Shown here: piece after piece, positions 60,801 to 64,000 of the stretch | Layout: each line of letters starts with the position of its first letter | Numbering within the stretch: position 1 is the stretch's first letter | Assembly (NCBI GenBank): GCA_030159075.1 | Contig: BROG01000515.1 | Coordinates: 1-64,000, forward strand | Origin: Atrina japonica | Taxonomy: Eukaryota > Mollusca > Bivalvia > Pterioida > Pinnidae | DNA length: 64,000 nucleotides | Direction: 5' to 3' | The notes under the pieces: generated by a model | Seen by the model: the letters and a program-made list of their open reading frames with translations, nothing else | Databases searched by the model: none | Told to the model about the DNA's origin: nothing | Position numbers and translations under genes: made by a program

Positions 60801-63660
60801 ATTTAACAATCAGTACTTGTACATATCTATTGTGCACGGTCACATTAAAGTTTTATTTAACATTTAGTACTTGTACATATCTATTGTGCACGGTCACATT
60901 AAAGTTTTATTTAACAATCAATACTTGTACATATCTACTTTGCACGGTCACATTAAAGTTTTATTTAACATTCAGTACTTGTGCATATCTATTGTGCACG
61001 GTCACATTAAATTTTTATTTAACATTCAATACTTGTACATATCTACTTTGCACGGTCACATTAAAGTTTTATTTAACATTTAGTACTTGTGCATATCTAT
61101 TGTGCACGGTCACATTAAAGTTTTATTTAACAATCAATACTTGTGCATATCTATTGTGCACGGCCACATTAAAGTTTTATTTAACAATCAGTACTTGTGC
61201 ATATCTATTGTGCACGGTCACATTAAAGTTTTATTTAACAATCAATACTTGTGCATATCTATTGTGCACGGTCACATTAAAGTTTTATTTAACAATCAAT
61301 ACTTGTGCATATCTATTGTGCACGGTCACATTAAAGTTTTATTTAACATTCAGTACTTGTGCATATCTATTGTGCATGGTCACATTAAAGTTTTATTTAA
61401 CAATCAATACTTTGTACATATCTACTTGGTCACATTAAAGTTTTTTAAACAATTTTGTGTGTTGTTCAAAATGAAATATATAATAGATAATCTCCTCAAT
61501 TAATAAAAATAGAAGAATTTACCGTTTTGAATTCACCCAGTTTTGAATTTACCCACTAATGATGAGGGCGAAAGGGGCAAAAAAAAAAAAACGGGGGCAA
61601 AAATTTCCCTGTAAACAGTATATTCCCTATTTCATTTCAAGTGATGACTATCATTAAATTACATTTTGTTTGAGGCCAACTACAACTCTTGCACATCATA
61701 TCAAGTTTCTACATTTTGTGTAAGAAAAGATAGGGTACAGTGAAACCTGACTTAAGAATGCATTGCTATAAAAGACCACCTGTCTTTAGAAACCACAATC
61801 ATTAGCGGTGCTCTGTTAACTCTTTCTTGAGATACCACATTCCAATCATTAGTGGTGCTCTATTAACTCTTTCTTGAGATACCACATTCAAATCATTAGT
61901 GGTGCACTGTTAACTATTTCTTGACCACCTGTCTTGAGAGACTACATTCAAATCATTAGTGATGCACTGTCAACTATTTCTTGACCACCTGTCTTGAGAG
62001 ACTACATTCAAATCATTAGTGGTGCTCTATTAACTCTTTCTTGAGAGACCACCTGTCTTGAGAGACCACATTCAAACCATTACTGGTGTTCTGTTAACTA
62101 TTTCTTAAGTGACCACCTGTCTTGAAATGCCACATTTTGATTACAGAGTGGTTGTTCAAAACAAGTTCCCCTAAATTTTCCAATATACAAGTACCATCTA
62201 TGCGTGACTGTGAAGTTAGGTATCGCTCCTCTTCTCGTCTTTTTCTTCTTTCCAGTTCCTTTCTTTCACGATCTTCTCTCACTCTTTTTTCCCTCTCTCT
62301 TTCTCTCTCAATTCGCTCTAATCTTTCCCTATAACATAAAGGAGAACTTAGTAACATTCAAATAACAAACAGCAATTTCAGAACAGATCTAGGCTTGGTG
62401 CCAATAAATTTGAAAATTACTCAAGTCTAAAACTTTTACTCAAATTTAAATATCAACCAATCAAATTGTTACATTGAATATTCAACCAATCAGATTCTTA
62501 CTTTGAATATTTCACCAATCAGATTCTAGTTCGAGCATAAAGAACAATTCTGAAGTTTTATGGCATCAAGTCCTTGTCATTCAACCATAAATCCTGAGTA
62601 TTACTAAAATTTAAAACTTTTACTGACCTTAACTTAGTCTGGAAATCTGATTGGCTAAACTGTCCAAAGTAAAAATATTATCAGACTGGAGAATGCTCTC
62701 AAGGTTTACGGTATTCACAGTCAGTTATATCCCAGTTATATAAAAGTGAAAATTGTAATGATTGATTGAAAATCCAATCAGAAAATTATTTTATAGATTT
62801 GATAAATATTTGTAGACCCTGCATAACTTTCATCTTTCTCTCCTGAATTTCAGGTTATCAACAGAGTGCTATTTTAAAATTTACTGTTTGAGTTTCAATC
62901 ATTCATACAGCTCTGTTTAGCACTGTTATAATGTTAGCTTTGTTGTCATTTTACATACTGCCAAGAATTGATCAATAATGATTAATGGAAATGTCAAGTT
63001 TGTTTAACACACAATCTGATATGAAAGAATGTTGTCACTTTCTGTAAAAAAGTCTCAGGTATGACCTTGACCTGCAGGATTTCACGCTGACTTGCAGGCC
63101 TTCACACTGTTACTAATTGAATCACAAGTATGACCTTGAATTGCATGCCTTCACACTGTAATTGATTGAGTCACATTATGACCTTGACCTGCAGACCTTC
63201 ACACTATACTGACCAAGTCACAAGTATGACCTTGACCTGCAAGCCTTCACACTAACTGATTGAGTCACAGGTATGACCTTGACCTTCAGGCCTTCATGCT
63301 GTAAGTGATCGAGTCACAGGTATAACCTTGACCAGCAGAACTTCACGCTATAACTGATCAAGTTACAGGTATGACCTTGACCAACAGGCCTTTATGCTGT
63401 AACTGATAGAGTCACAGGTATGACCTTGACCTGCAGGCCTTCACACTGTAACTGATGGAGCCACAGCTATTGGTGGTAAAAAAGTCATATGACAAACCTT
63501 TCTTTAAGAGATTTCTCCCTTTTTTCTTTCTCTTTGATCTCATCTTTAAATCTTCTCTCTTTTTCCTTCTCTCTGTCTCTGTATGATTCCTTAGGATCAC
63601 GCCCCTTAGACCTGTCCCCATGGCGCTGACTTCTGTCATCATGAACAATTCTTGATGATC
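18611..63660 (-). CDS. Cyclin-dependent kinase 11 (PITSLRE kinase), 5' partial, 14 exons
   Basis: Fourteen minus-strand exons join in one frame to give the last 655 residues plus stop, and every junction is GT-AG with matching phase. The N-terminal part is charged (Arg/Glu/Lys-rich, then Ser/Asp-rich), as in CDK11. The kinase domain has the glycine loop GTYGVV, the signature [13 protein letters not shown], the catalytic loop [19 protein letters not shown] and [10 protein letters not shown], and the tail ends GPGFSLKF as in vertebrate CDK11. CDK11 pairs with L-type cyclins and acts in transcription and pre-mRNA splicing in the nucleus; a shorter form acts in mitosis. No key kinase residue is missing. 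The long poly-glutamate tract of vertebrate CDK11 is reduced to a short EEEEED. The start codon lies past the right edge. Introns are unusually rich in tandem arrays. Confidence 0.96.
18716..19110 (-). other. CDK11 last intron, 3' part; purine-rich patch
   Basis: Nothing coding is seen. About 18840-18930 is a GA-rich strand (polypurine on +), and about 19005-19055 has two CTAACCCT-type motifs (CTAACCCTGCC and CCCTAACCCTAACGG). They are too few to be telomeric repeats. Confidence 0.5.
19110..19755. repeat. 54-bp minisatellite, about 10 copies (CDK11 intron)
   Basis: The unit contains CGGTATTCTAAAATTAGCAC, CGTTAGTGTACTACTGTGTG and TGTACTTATTTTGG. Early copies have TTTTAGCGG and later copies TTTTGGCGG. 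The period is a multiple of three, so frames of 73-139 codons pass through it. Confidence 0.95.
20010..20545. repeat. 34-bp minisatellite, about 15 copies (CDK11 intron)
   Basis: The unit reads CCTAAATAGACTAACACTTG plus ACCATTTTGTGTAT. A second form carries ACCATCAACACATTCTATGCAT and alternates irregularly with the main form. Confidence 0.95.
20557..21388. mobile_element. TIR DNA transposon with TA target duplication
   Basis: The left end CAGTAAAACTCTGATATTGC pairs with the reverse complement of the right end, CAGTAAAACTCGAATATAGC, then GAAC on both. TA flanks both ends (20555-20556 and 21389-21390). Subterminal GTTATAAGCAT motifs occur near both ends. This pattern is typical of Tc1/mariner-pogo-type elements. 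No transposase is visible. It contains a fragment AGAGGCCTCAATCGCTCACC near 21130 that resembles a bivalve interspersed repeat. Confidence 0.75.
21389..22150. mobile_element. Interspersed repeat with internal ~430-bp duplication
   Basis: Two diverged copies of a module lie in tandem. Each has AAATTTGAAAGTCATCT or a variant, a GGTCCTTTTGGCCCC-like block, a cold-spot motif ending TTGGCCTACTGGTTCTTGAA (near 21612 and 22038), and a spacer. The right end TGAGCCTTTGCTTTAGATGA then CCTAAAAA is shared in style with 16558-16587. I associate this type with bivalve genomes but cannot name the family. There is no coding capacity. Confidence 0.55.
22500..27015. repeat. Large minisatellite array around TCACTTGAGTGA (CDK11 intron)
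   Basis: Units of about 30-42 bp combine ACAACACATCACTTGAGTGA, an optional TGA, CCAGAGTGGACAACA and GATCACAACACATCA. The main array runs 22500-26590. A unique 200-bp interruption (26590-26790) is followed by a short array of GGACATCAGATTACAACACA units to 27015. Rare variants recur at fixed spacing: CACTTGGGTGG at about 23029 and 23676, and GATTTGAAAAAACAACACAT near 25490, 25740 and 26475. This shows higher-order block duplication. Frames through it are short and not genes. Confidence 0.95.
27046..27235 (-). CDS. CDK11 exon, end of kinase domain
   Basis: It encodes [20 protein letters not shown] and then [19 protein letters not shown], ending KAYSKLL, with acceptor GACACAG and donor [19 protein letters not shown] is a CDK11 signature after the kinase fold. 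Confidence 0.95.
27236..28325 (-). other. CDK11 intron, no array
   Basis: A (TA)-rich microsatellite lies at 27370-27445. Near 27590-27660, CTTCATTCATCTGAAAGTTG and its variant CTTCATTCATCTGAAGGTTG form a short two-copy repeat. Nothing coding is seen. Confidence 0.5.
28326..28474 (-). CDS. CDK11 exon, kinase C-lobe
   Basis: It encodes [20 protein letters not shown] and continues to DSGFDLLNR. The acceptor is GACTAG and the donor GTAAGT; it ends two bases into a codon completed by the next exon. Confidence 0.95.
28570..29170. repeat. 40-bp minisatellite, about 15 copies (CDK11 intron)
   Basis: The unit is AATTAACAAGTGGTCAAACT plus GCAGTGATCTTAACCTTTAG, with GCAATG, GCGGTG and GCGATG variants scattered. 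The last copies degrade toward 29170. Confidence 0.95.
29200..31610. repeat. 46-bp minisatellite, about 52 copies (CDK11 intron)
   Basis: The unit is ATTATAACATTACTGTATTA, TCACAGAGGGCAGATAAGGA, AGTGAG. Some copies lack the CA of TCACAGAG. A rare variant GGTATTACATGTATCACAG recurs at about 29847 and 31326, and GAGAGCAGATAAGG at about 30184 and 30879. These recurrences indicate large internal block duplications. The period is not a multiple of three and there is no long frame. Confidence 0.96.
31875..32232. repeat. 50-bp minisatellite, 7 copies (CDK11 intron)
   Basis: The unit is CATTTTATATACATTTACGA, TAACAATTCGCTCTTACAAA, GCAAGAAAAA, with alternating CGATAACAATTCG and CAATAACAAGTCA forms. Confidence 0.95.
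32940..33335. repeat. Degenerate ~118-bp tandem repeat, about 3 copies
   Basis: Shared blocks are AATTTCAGAGG or a variant, GACAGGACCCTCAAATATAC, ACTGAATGTGTCTCCCAATA and a TATGGGGATGTG-like part. The region on either side (32233-32940 and 33335-33867) shows no gene; the 98-codon frame at 32648 has no recognisable domain. Confidence 0.6.
33868..33984 (-). CDS. CDK11 exon, kinase C-lobe
   Basis: It encodes [20 protein letters not shown] and then [27 protein letters not shown] is kinase subdomain IX. The acceptor is TTTTAG and the donor GTAAGT; it is exactly 39 codons. Confidence 0.95.
34336..35214. mobile_element. TIR DNA transposon with TA target duplication (CDK11 intron)
   Basis: The left end CCGTAATCGGACGTGTATAA pairs with the reverse complement of the right end, CCGTAATCGGCCATGTATAA, followed by TCCNCA. 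TA flanks at 34334-34335 and 35215-35216. A second inner motif, ATTATCCACACCCCC near 34370, matches ATTATCCGCACCCCC near 35143. No transposase frame is recognisable. Confidence 0.75.
35590..36300. repeat. 32-bp minisatellite, about 22 copies (CDK11 intron)
   Basis: The unit is TATAAACTGGGAGAGCTCTA plus CAGACAGGGTTC. Copies are variable. AGAGCTCT is a palindrome present in many units. Confidence 0.9.
36519..36626 (-). CDS. CDK11 exon, DFG motif and activation segment
   Basis: It encodes [20 protein letters not shown] and then [19 protein letters not shown] binds metal and APE closes the activation segment. The acceptor is TTATTACAG and the donor GTCAGA (a GTCAG variant). It is exactly 36 codons. 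Its first ~23 bases and splice acceptor are copied in the adjoining 52-bp array. Confidence 0.95.
36604..37085 (-). repeat. 52-bp minisatellite built from the CDK11 DFG exon start
   Basis: On the minus strand each unit reads TTGACTATATTTGGATCTTT, TATTACAG, ATTGGAGATTTTGGTCTTGA, CCAG. The true exon reads TATTACAG then ATTGGAGATTTCGGTCTTGC. So about eight units, some deranged around 36820-36960, carry a copy of the exon's splice acceptor and its first seven codons (IGDFGLD in place of IGDFGLA). They lie upstream of the real exon in the transcript. Confidence 0.9.
37100..37345. repeat. ~85-bp tandem repeat related to the 52-bp array, 3 copies
   Basis: Units contain CCCCAATCTGTTATAAAAGA, TCTAAATATAGT, AGATGCTACAGTAATACA and CTAAACTATAAATAGCTAC. 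The first block is shared with the 52-bp unit, so this longer repeat seems to derive from it. The stretch 37346-38602 beyond is unique intron with nothing else seen. Confidence 0.8.
38603..38724 (-). CDS. CDK11 exon, catalytic loop
   Basis: It encodes [20 protein letters not shown] and then [28 protein letters not shown] holds the catalytic Asp and the Asn metal ligand. The acceptor is TTTGTAG and the donor GTATCC. Confidence 0.95.
39175..40085. repeat. ~20-bp minisatellite of CACAGATTGT (CDK11 intron)
   Basis: The unit is about 17-21 bp, TTTCACAGATTGTCTTGTG, in about 45 loosely conserved copies with GTTGTG, GTCATG and GTTTTA variants. It stops just before the donor of the exon at 40091. Frames of up to 135 codons through it are artefacts. 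The stretch 38725-39174 is unique intron. Confidence 0.9.
40091..40196 (-). CDS. CDK11 exon, hinge region
   Basis: It encodes [20 protein letters not shown] and then [27 protein letters not shown] is the ATP-binding hinge, nearly identical to vertebrate CDK11. The acceptor is TTGCAG and the donor GTAAGT. Confidence 0.95.
40320..41574. repeat. T-rich ~50-bp minisatellite, left part
   Basis: Units contain TAGCTTATTTTTATTTCTAT, CTTTTTGTTTTCTTTTATTT and TGTATTTTT. The array is cut by the insertion at 41575-48622 and resumes at 48623-49110. Poly-Phe/Leu frames through it are artefacts. Confidence 0.92.
42790..42950. repeat. TA/CA microsatellite in the LINE 3' region
   Basis: Runs of ACATATACATATATATAT and CACATACATACATA type. 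Frames rich in Ile, Tyr, His and Thr across it are artefacts. Confidence 0.9.
43039..46653 (-). pseudogene. LINE ORF2: endonuclease and reverse transcriptase, broken
   Basis: Starting at ATG 46653, [20 protein letters not shown] opens an APE-type endonuclease. [23 protein letters not shown] and SRIDFIF follow as its active-site motifs. The reverse transcriptase has [53 protein letters not shown] and HADDLTV in the place of the usual YADD or FADD (44599-44588). Later come [20 protein letters not shown] and, near the end, a [18 protein letters not shown] motif like a terminal zinc-binding segment. The motif set is that of the L1/Tx1 group. Frameshifts and stops divide it into at least eight frames. 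It would have copied the element's RNA at a nicked target. Confidence 0.88.
46641..46972 (-). repeat. ~65-70-bp tandem repeat in the ORF1-ORF2 spacer
   Basis: About 4.5 copies carry GATACGAAATAGTACATATC, TATATGTATACAAAAAT and CTAACTGATTCACAGTTGCA. The copy at 46641-46700 overlaps the ORF2 start codon (ATG at 46653-46651), so the repeat seems to have grown from the sequence just upstream of ORF2. Confidence 0.85.
47044..48352 (-). pseudogene. LINE ORF1: zinc knuckle plus NADAR domain, broken
   Basis: ATG at 48352 opens [20 protein letters not shown]. After a shift comes a segment with WTVTFGG and [13 protein letters not shown], then [13 protein letters not shown], resembling the RRM-like part of zinc-knuckle ORF1 proteins. 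A knuckle [16 protein letters not shown] (Cx2Cx4Hx6C) follows near 47750, then a NADAR-like domain (about 47690-47235) and a Ser/Asp/Glu-rich tail ending [12 protein letters not shown] with TAA at 47046-47044. At least five single-base indels or stops break it. In LINEs ORF1 binds the element RNA; the role of the added domain is unknown. Confidence 0.8.
47235..47690 (-). pseudogene. NADAR (YbiA/DUF1768-like) domain within LINE ORF1
   Basis: Read across three frames, the minus strand gives [10 protein letters not shown] then [75 protein letters not shown] and [14 protein letters not shown]. These match, in order, the NADAR hallmarks LSNFYP, SxEHAxQ, AK-x-G, M-x-x-x-L-x-x-KF-x-Q-x-x-x-L, E-x-T, WG-x-G and G-x-N-x-LG-x-LL. 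NADAR proteins act on NAD- or ADP-ribose-linked substrates or on riboflavin intermediates. The Glu of SxEH is Lys here, so activity is doubtful. Two single-base indels lie inside the domain. Confidence 0.75.
48623..49110. repeat. T-rich ~50-bp minisatellite, right part
   Basis: It continues the array at 40320-41574 after the TIR insertion, with the same TAGCTTATTTTTATTTCTAT units and some units carrying TTTTACGTTAGC. Confidence 0.92.
49200..49450. repeat. Degenerate tandem repeat, about 3 copies (CDK11 intron)
   Basis: AGTTACCTGGAGATAA followed by CAAA-TAAAAACATAAAT and TAGGTGAAAATAAGATTT recurs near 49205, 49332 and 49394. Confidence 0.8.
49552..49673 (-). CDS. CDK11 exon with the PITSLRE motif
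   Basis: It encodes [20 protein letters not shown] and then [26 protein letters not shown] holds the ATP-binding Lys and PITSLRE is the cyclin-binding helix that names the family. The acceptor is TTACAG and the donor GTAAGT. Confidence 0.97.
50028..50288 (-). CDS. CDK11 exon, acidic linker and glycine loop
   Basis: It encodes [20 protein letters not shown], an EEEEED cluster, [20 protein letters not shown] and [20 protein letters not shown]. The linker corresponds to the vertebrate segment SPIELKQELPKYLPA. The acceptor is TTTACAG and the donor GTTAAG. Confidence 0.95.
50470..51975. repeat. 35-bp minisatellite, about 42 copies (CDK11 intron)
   Basis: The unit is GTGTGAGTACTGAGTAAAGG plus TCCTTATGTGTCAGT, with GGCCTTATG variants clustered at both ends and TCCTTATG in the middle. 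The 3' part (51290-51970) has longer, looser units with GTGAGGTGAGT. Confidence 0.95.
51976..53177 (-). other. CDK11 intron, no array
   Basis: No gene seen. At about 52745-52860, GGAAATCTCCACCCTCGTGG and its inverted partner GAGAGTGGAGATTTCCTAAT, together with GTCCAATTCGAG and CAGATTGGACAAC, form a ~110-bp inverted repeat, perhaps a small MITE. Confidence 0.5.
53178..53261 (-). CDS. CDK11 exon, Ser-rich linker
   Basis: It encodes [20 protein letters not shown] and then KDRKSHL. The acceptor is CTGTAG and the donor GTATGA. It is short and low in complexity, but its phase fits both neighbours. Confidence 0.85.
   Translation of the reverse strand, partial: VAQVRVAVSVPVQKTTTAIMKRTGNLI
53800..56150. 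repeat. 29-bp hairpin minisatellite, split by a TIR element
   Basis: The unit is TCAGTACTGTATCCTCATAC plus AGCAGAAAA. The array runs about 53800-54939 (degenerate before 54000) and 55770-56150. CTGTAT and ATACAG form a 6-bp stem around a 4-base loop in nearly every unit, and the loops vary (CCTC, CCTA, CCTG, TCTG, CATC). About 36 copies lie on the left and 13 on the right. A larger block of about 232 bp (ending in TAATACAGCCAAAAATAAGT) is repeated at about 54336 and 54566. Confidence 0.95.
54946..55763. mobile_element. TIR DNA transposon inserted in the 29-bp array
   Basis: The left end TAGAGATGCTAGT pairs with the reverse complement of the right end, TAGAGATGCTAGT. ATCCAC flanks both sides (54940-54945 and 55764-55769). 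Deleting the element and one ATCCAC restores a normal hairpin unit. TTCCGGAATT-type palindromes lie near the right end. There is no transposase. The superfamily is uncertain; the ends look hAT-like but the visible duplication is six bases. Confidence 0.8.
56403..56573 (-). CDS. CDK11 exon, acidic Ser/Asp-rich region
   Basis: It encodes [40 protein letters not shown] and [15 protein letters not shown]. The acceptor is TTCCAG and the donor GTCTGT. Phosphorylation-prone acidic serine runs are usual in this part of CDK11. Confidence 0.9.
56690..57150. repeat. 41-bp minisatellite, left part (CDK11 intron)
   Basis: The unit is GATCATGGCTGTTTTCAGTC, AAGATATAGGGATACTACAG, G, in about 11 copies. The same unit reappears at 59690-60020, so the array is split by about 2.5 kb. 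Frames of up to 134 codons are artefacts. Confidence 0.92.
57151..57594 (-). other. CDK11 intron between array and fold-back, nothing identified
   Basis: AT-rich sequence with TTTGCAAATGATGACAAATT and GTGCAAATGTCTGACAAATA, two related motifs that may be remnants of one repeat. No gene. Confidence 0.4.
57595..58247. mobile_element. Fold-back element with ~270-bp inverted arms
   Basis: The left end CATCCCTTAATACAAGACAT then CTGAAACCGG pairs with the reverse complement of the right end, CATCCCTTCATACGAGATGT then CTGAAACCGG. The arms match for roughly 270 bp (57595-57865 against 57985-58247), including GGATGGATTAAAAAATA-type and CATGCCCAT segments. The centre is short and there is no coding capacity. 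The target duplication was not resolved. Confidence 0.8.
58311..58619. mobile_element. Short inverted-repeat element (MITE-like)
   Basis: The left end ACAGGTACTTGAGGACAGGA is identical to the reverse complement of the right end. Arms of about 130 bp (including GATGTAATTTTATTTAA against TTAAATAAAATTACATC) flank a short TA-rich loop. Confidence 0.8.
58620..59690. repeat. Intron with scattered TATATAGGGGGAAAACATGTAC units
   Basis: CTTATATAAGGGGAAAACAT plus GTACAT occurs three times in tandem at about 58628-58700. Diverged forms (CTTATATAGGGGGA) recur near 58938, 59018, 59335 and 59375. This looks like a decayed array or dispersed copies of one unit. No gene. Confidence 0.6.
59690..60020. repeat. 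41-bp minisatellite, right part (CDK11 intron)
   Basis: About eight copies related to the unit at 56690-57150, with GGGACACTACAGGGGTCATG, ACTGTTCTCAGTCAAGGTAT and similar variants. Confidence 0.9.
60178..60315 (-). CDS. CDK11 exon, Arg/Ser-rich N-terminal region
   Basis: It encodes [40 protein letters not shown] and RSPEP. Acceptor TTTACAG, donor GTAATA. The RS/RD-rich composition fits the nuclear, splicing-linked N-terminus of CDK11. Confidence 0.9.
60359..61618. mobile_element. TIR element with a minisatellite core
   Basis: The left end CTGTATACAGGCTTATTTTT pairs with the reverse complement of the right end, CTGTTTACAGGGAAATTTTT, followed on both sides by G-CCC and TTTCGCCC motifs. TA flanks both ends (60357-60358 and 61619-61620). 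Inside, a 54-bp tandem array fills about three quarters of the element. Confidence 0.75.
60520..61440. repeat. 54-bp minisatellite inside the TIR element, about 17 copies
   Basis: The unit is ACATTAAAGTTTTATTTAAC, AATCAATACTTGTACATATC, TATTGTGCACGGTC, with GTGCATATC, ATCTACTTTGC and ATTCAGTAC variants. Near-identical 40-bp-shortened units occur at about 60710-60745 and 61410-61440. The period is a multiple of three, and frames of 118-259 codons come from it. Confidence 0.95.
61740..62140. repeat. ~60-bp tandem repeat, about 7 copies (CDK11 intron)
   Basis: Units contain ACCACCTGTCTTGAGAGACT, ACATTCAAATCATTAGTGGT and GCTCTATTAACTCTTTCTTG, some lacking the first part. The start, TACAGTGAAACCTGACTTAA near 61737, resembles the end of a Tc1/pogo-type element, but I found no matching right end. 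Confidence 0.85.
62195..62328 (-). CDS. CDK11 exon, Arg/Glu-rich helical region
   Basis: It encodes [20 protein letters not shown] and [20 protein letters not shown], then SRID. The donor is GTACTT after GATG, chosen because it gives the phase the next exon needs (Ala from G plus CC). The acceptor is TTATAG. It is a charged single-helix or coiled-coil type stretch usual for CDK11. Confidence 0.88.
62394..62571. mobile_element. Short TIR element, copy 2 (related to 17665-17812)
   Basis: The left end CTTGGTGCCAATAAATTTGA pairs with the reverse complement of the right end, CTTGATGCCATAAAACTTCA. The arm ATTACTCAAGTCTAAAA matches the element at 17665. Three CCAATCA-A/G-ATT motifs lie in the centre. 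Confidence 0.65.
62572..63050 (-). other. CDK11 intron, related inverted-repeat debris
   Basis: CTAAAATTTAAAACTTTTAC near 62605 and CTGATTGGCTAAACTGTCCA near 62648 resemble parts of the short TIR family at 62394, suggesting a second decayed copy. Nothing else seen. Confidence 0.4.
63050..63475. repeat. ~50-bp minisatellite, about 8 copies (CDK11 intron)
   Basis: The unit is GTATGACCTTGACCTGCAGG, CCTTCACACTGTAACTGAT, TGAGTCACAG, with moderate divergence. Ends just before the donor of the exon at 63498. Confidence 0.9.
63498..63660 (-). CDS. CDK11 exon, most N-terminal visible
   Basis: It encodes [40 protein letters not shown] and [14 protein letters not shown]. The acceptor is TATTCAG and the donor GTTTGT. 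It begins two bases into a codon, so at least one further exon lies upstream, past the right edge. No start codon is visible in 63661-64000. Confidence 0.9.
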
Positions 63661-64000
63661 CTGAATACAATAAAAAGGTTTCTATCACAGTATTTACTCA
63701 ATCAAAACAAGAATTCATGCAAGTCAATCACCAGTGAATCATTCAGGGAAGCTGGAGTCATCAACATTTCTATTAGAGATACATTTGTACTTGTTATGAG
63801 GGTTAATGGGTGCTTGTTTACATGGATGCTTGTTTACATGGGTGCTTGTTTACAATTATTTGTACTTGTTGAACTTAGTGCATCTGGACCTTTCTGGAAG
63901 ATCAGTTGTTTGTGTGTTTGTTCAAGGACATTCTAACTCTGTCATCATGTTACTATATTTAGTCATAGGGACTTTCCTGAATCTTGTAGAAGGACCATTT
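63661..64000 (-). other. CDK11 intron to the window edge
   Basis: A short repeat GGGTGCTTGTTTACATGGAT-like occurs two to three times near 63806-63850. No exon seen. Confidence 0.5.

Noticed and set aside
60659..61438. 259-codon + strand frame
   Set aside because: It is open only because the 54-bp unit is a multiple of three and lacks stops; it sits inside a TIR element and an intron of the opposite strand.

Overview
The window is nuclear DNA of an animal, most likely a marine bivalve mollusc. It is AT-rich, its genes have introns with GT-AG splice sites, and its two recognisable genes are animal-like. The gaps are filled with minisatellite arrays, short inverted-repeat DNA transposons and interspersed repeats of a kind I associate with bivalve genomes. 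The bivalve call is an inference from that repeat style; the species cannot be named. Almost every long open frame here lies in a minisatellite whose period is a multiple of three and is not a gene.

Genes. On the + strand, two exons at 4815-5110 and 6592-7253 encode most of a phytanoyl-CoA dioxygenase (PhyH)-like Fe(II)/2-oxoglutarate oxygenase; its first exon was not found. On the - strand, fourteen exons between 63660 and 18611 encode the C-terminal 655 residues of the cyclin-dependent kinase CDK11 (PITSLRE kinase). All intron phases agree, and the N-terminus lies beyond the right edge. The kinase gene fills about 45 kb because nearly every intron holds one or more unrelated tandem arrays.

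Layout. 1-1490 is a GC-richer segment with a long G tract and broken frames. 1690-2350 is a fold-back repeat. 2505-7650 holds the oxygenase exons among 40-, 51- and 45-bp arrays. 7650-18600 is intergenic, with 48-, ~50- and 75-bp arrays and several inverted-repeat elements. 18611-63660 is CDK11. Its introns carry arrays of 54, 34, ~40, 40, 46, 50, 32, 52, ~20, ~50 (T-rich), 35, 29, 41 and 54 bp, among others. They also carry several TIR elements with recognisable target duplications, and a nested insertion at 41575-48622.

Most interesting items. (1) The nested insertion contains an L1/Tx1-like LINE. Its damaged ORF1 joins a zinc knuckle to a NADAR (YbiA-like, DUF1768) domain, upstream of an endonuclease/reverse transcriptase ORF2. 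(2) A 52-bp minisatellite beside the CDK11 exon with the DFG motif is built from that exon's 3' splice site and first codons, giving several decoy acceptors. (3) Several minisatellites have been invaded by DNA transposons whose empty sites can be read from neighbouring repeat units, and one TIR element carries a minisatellite as its core.
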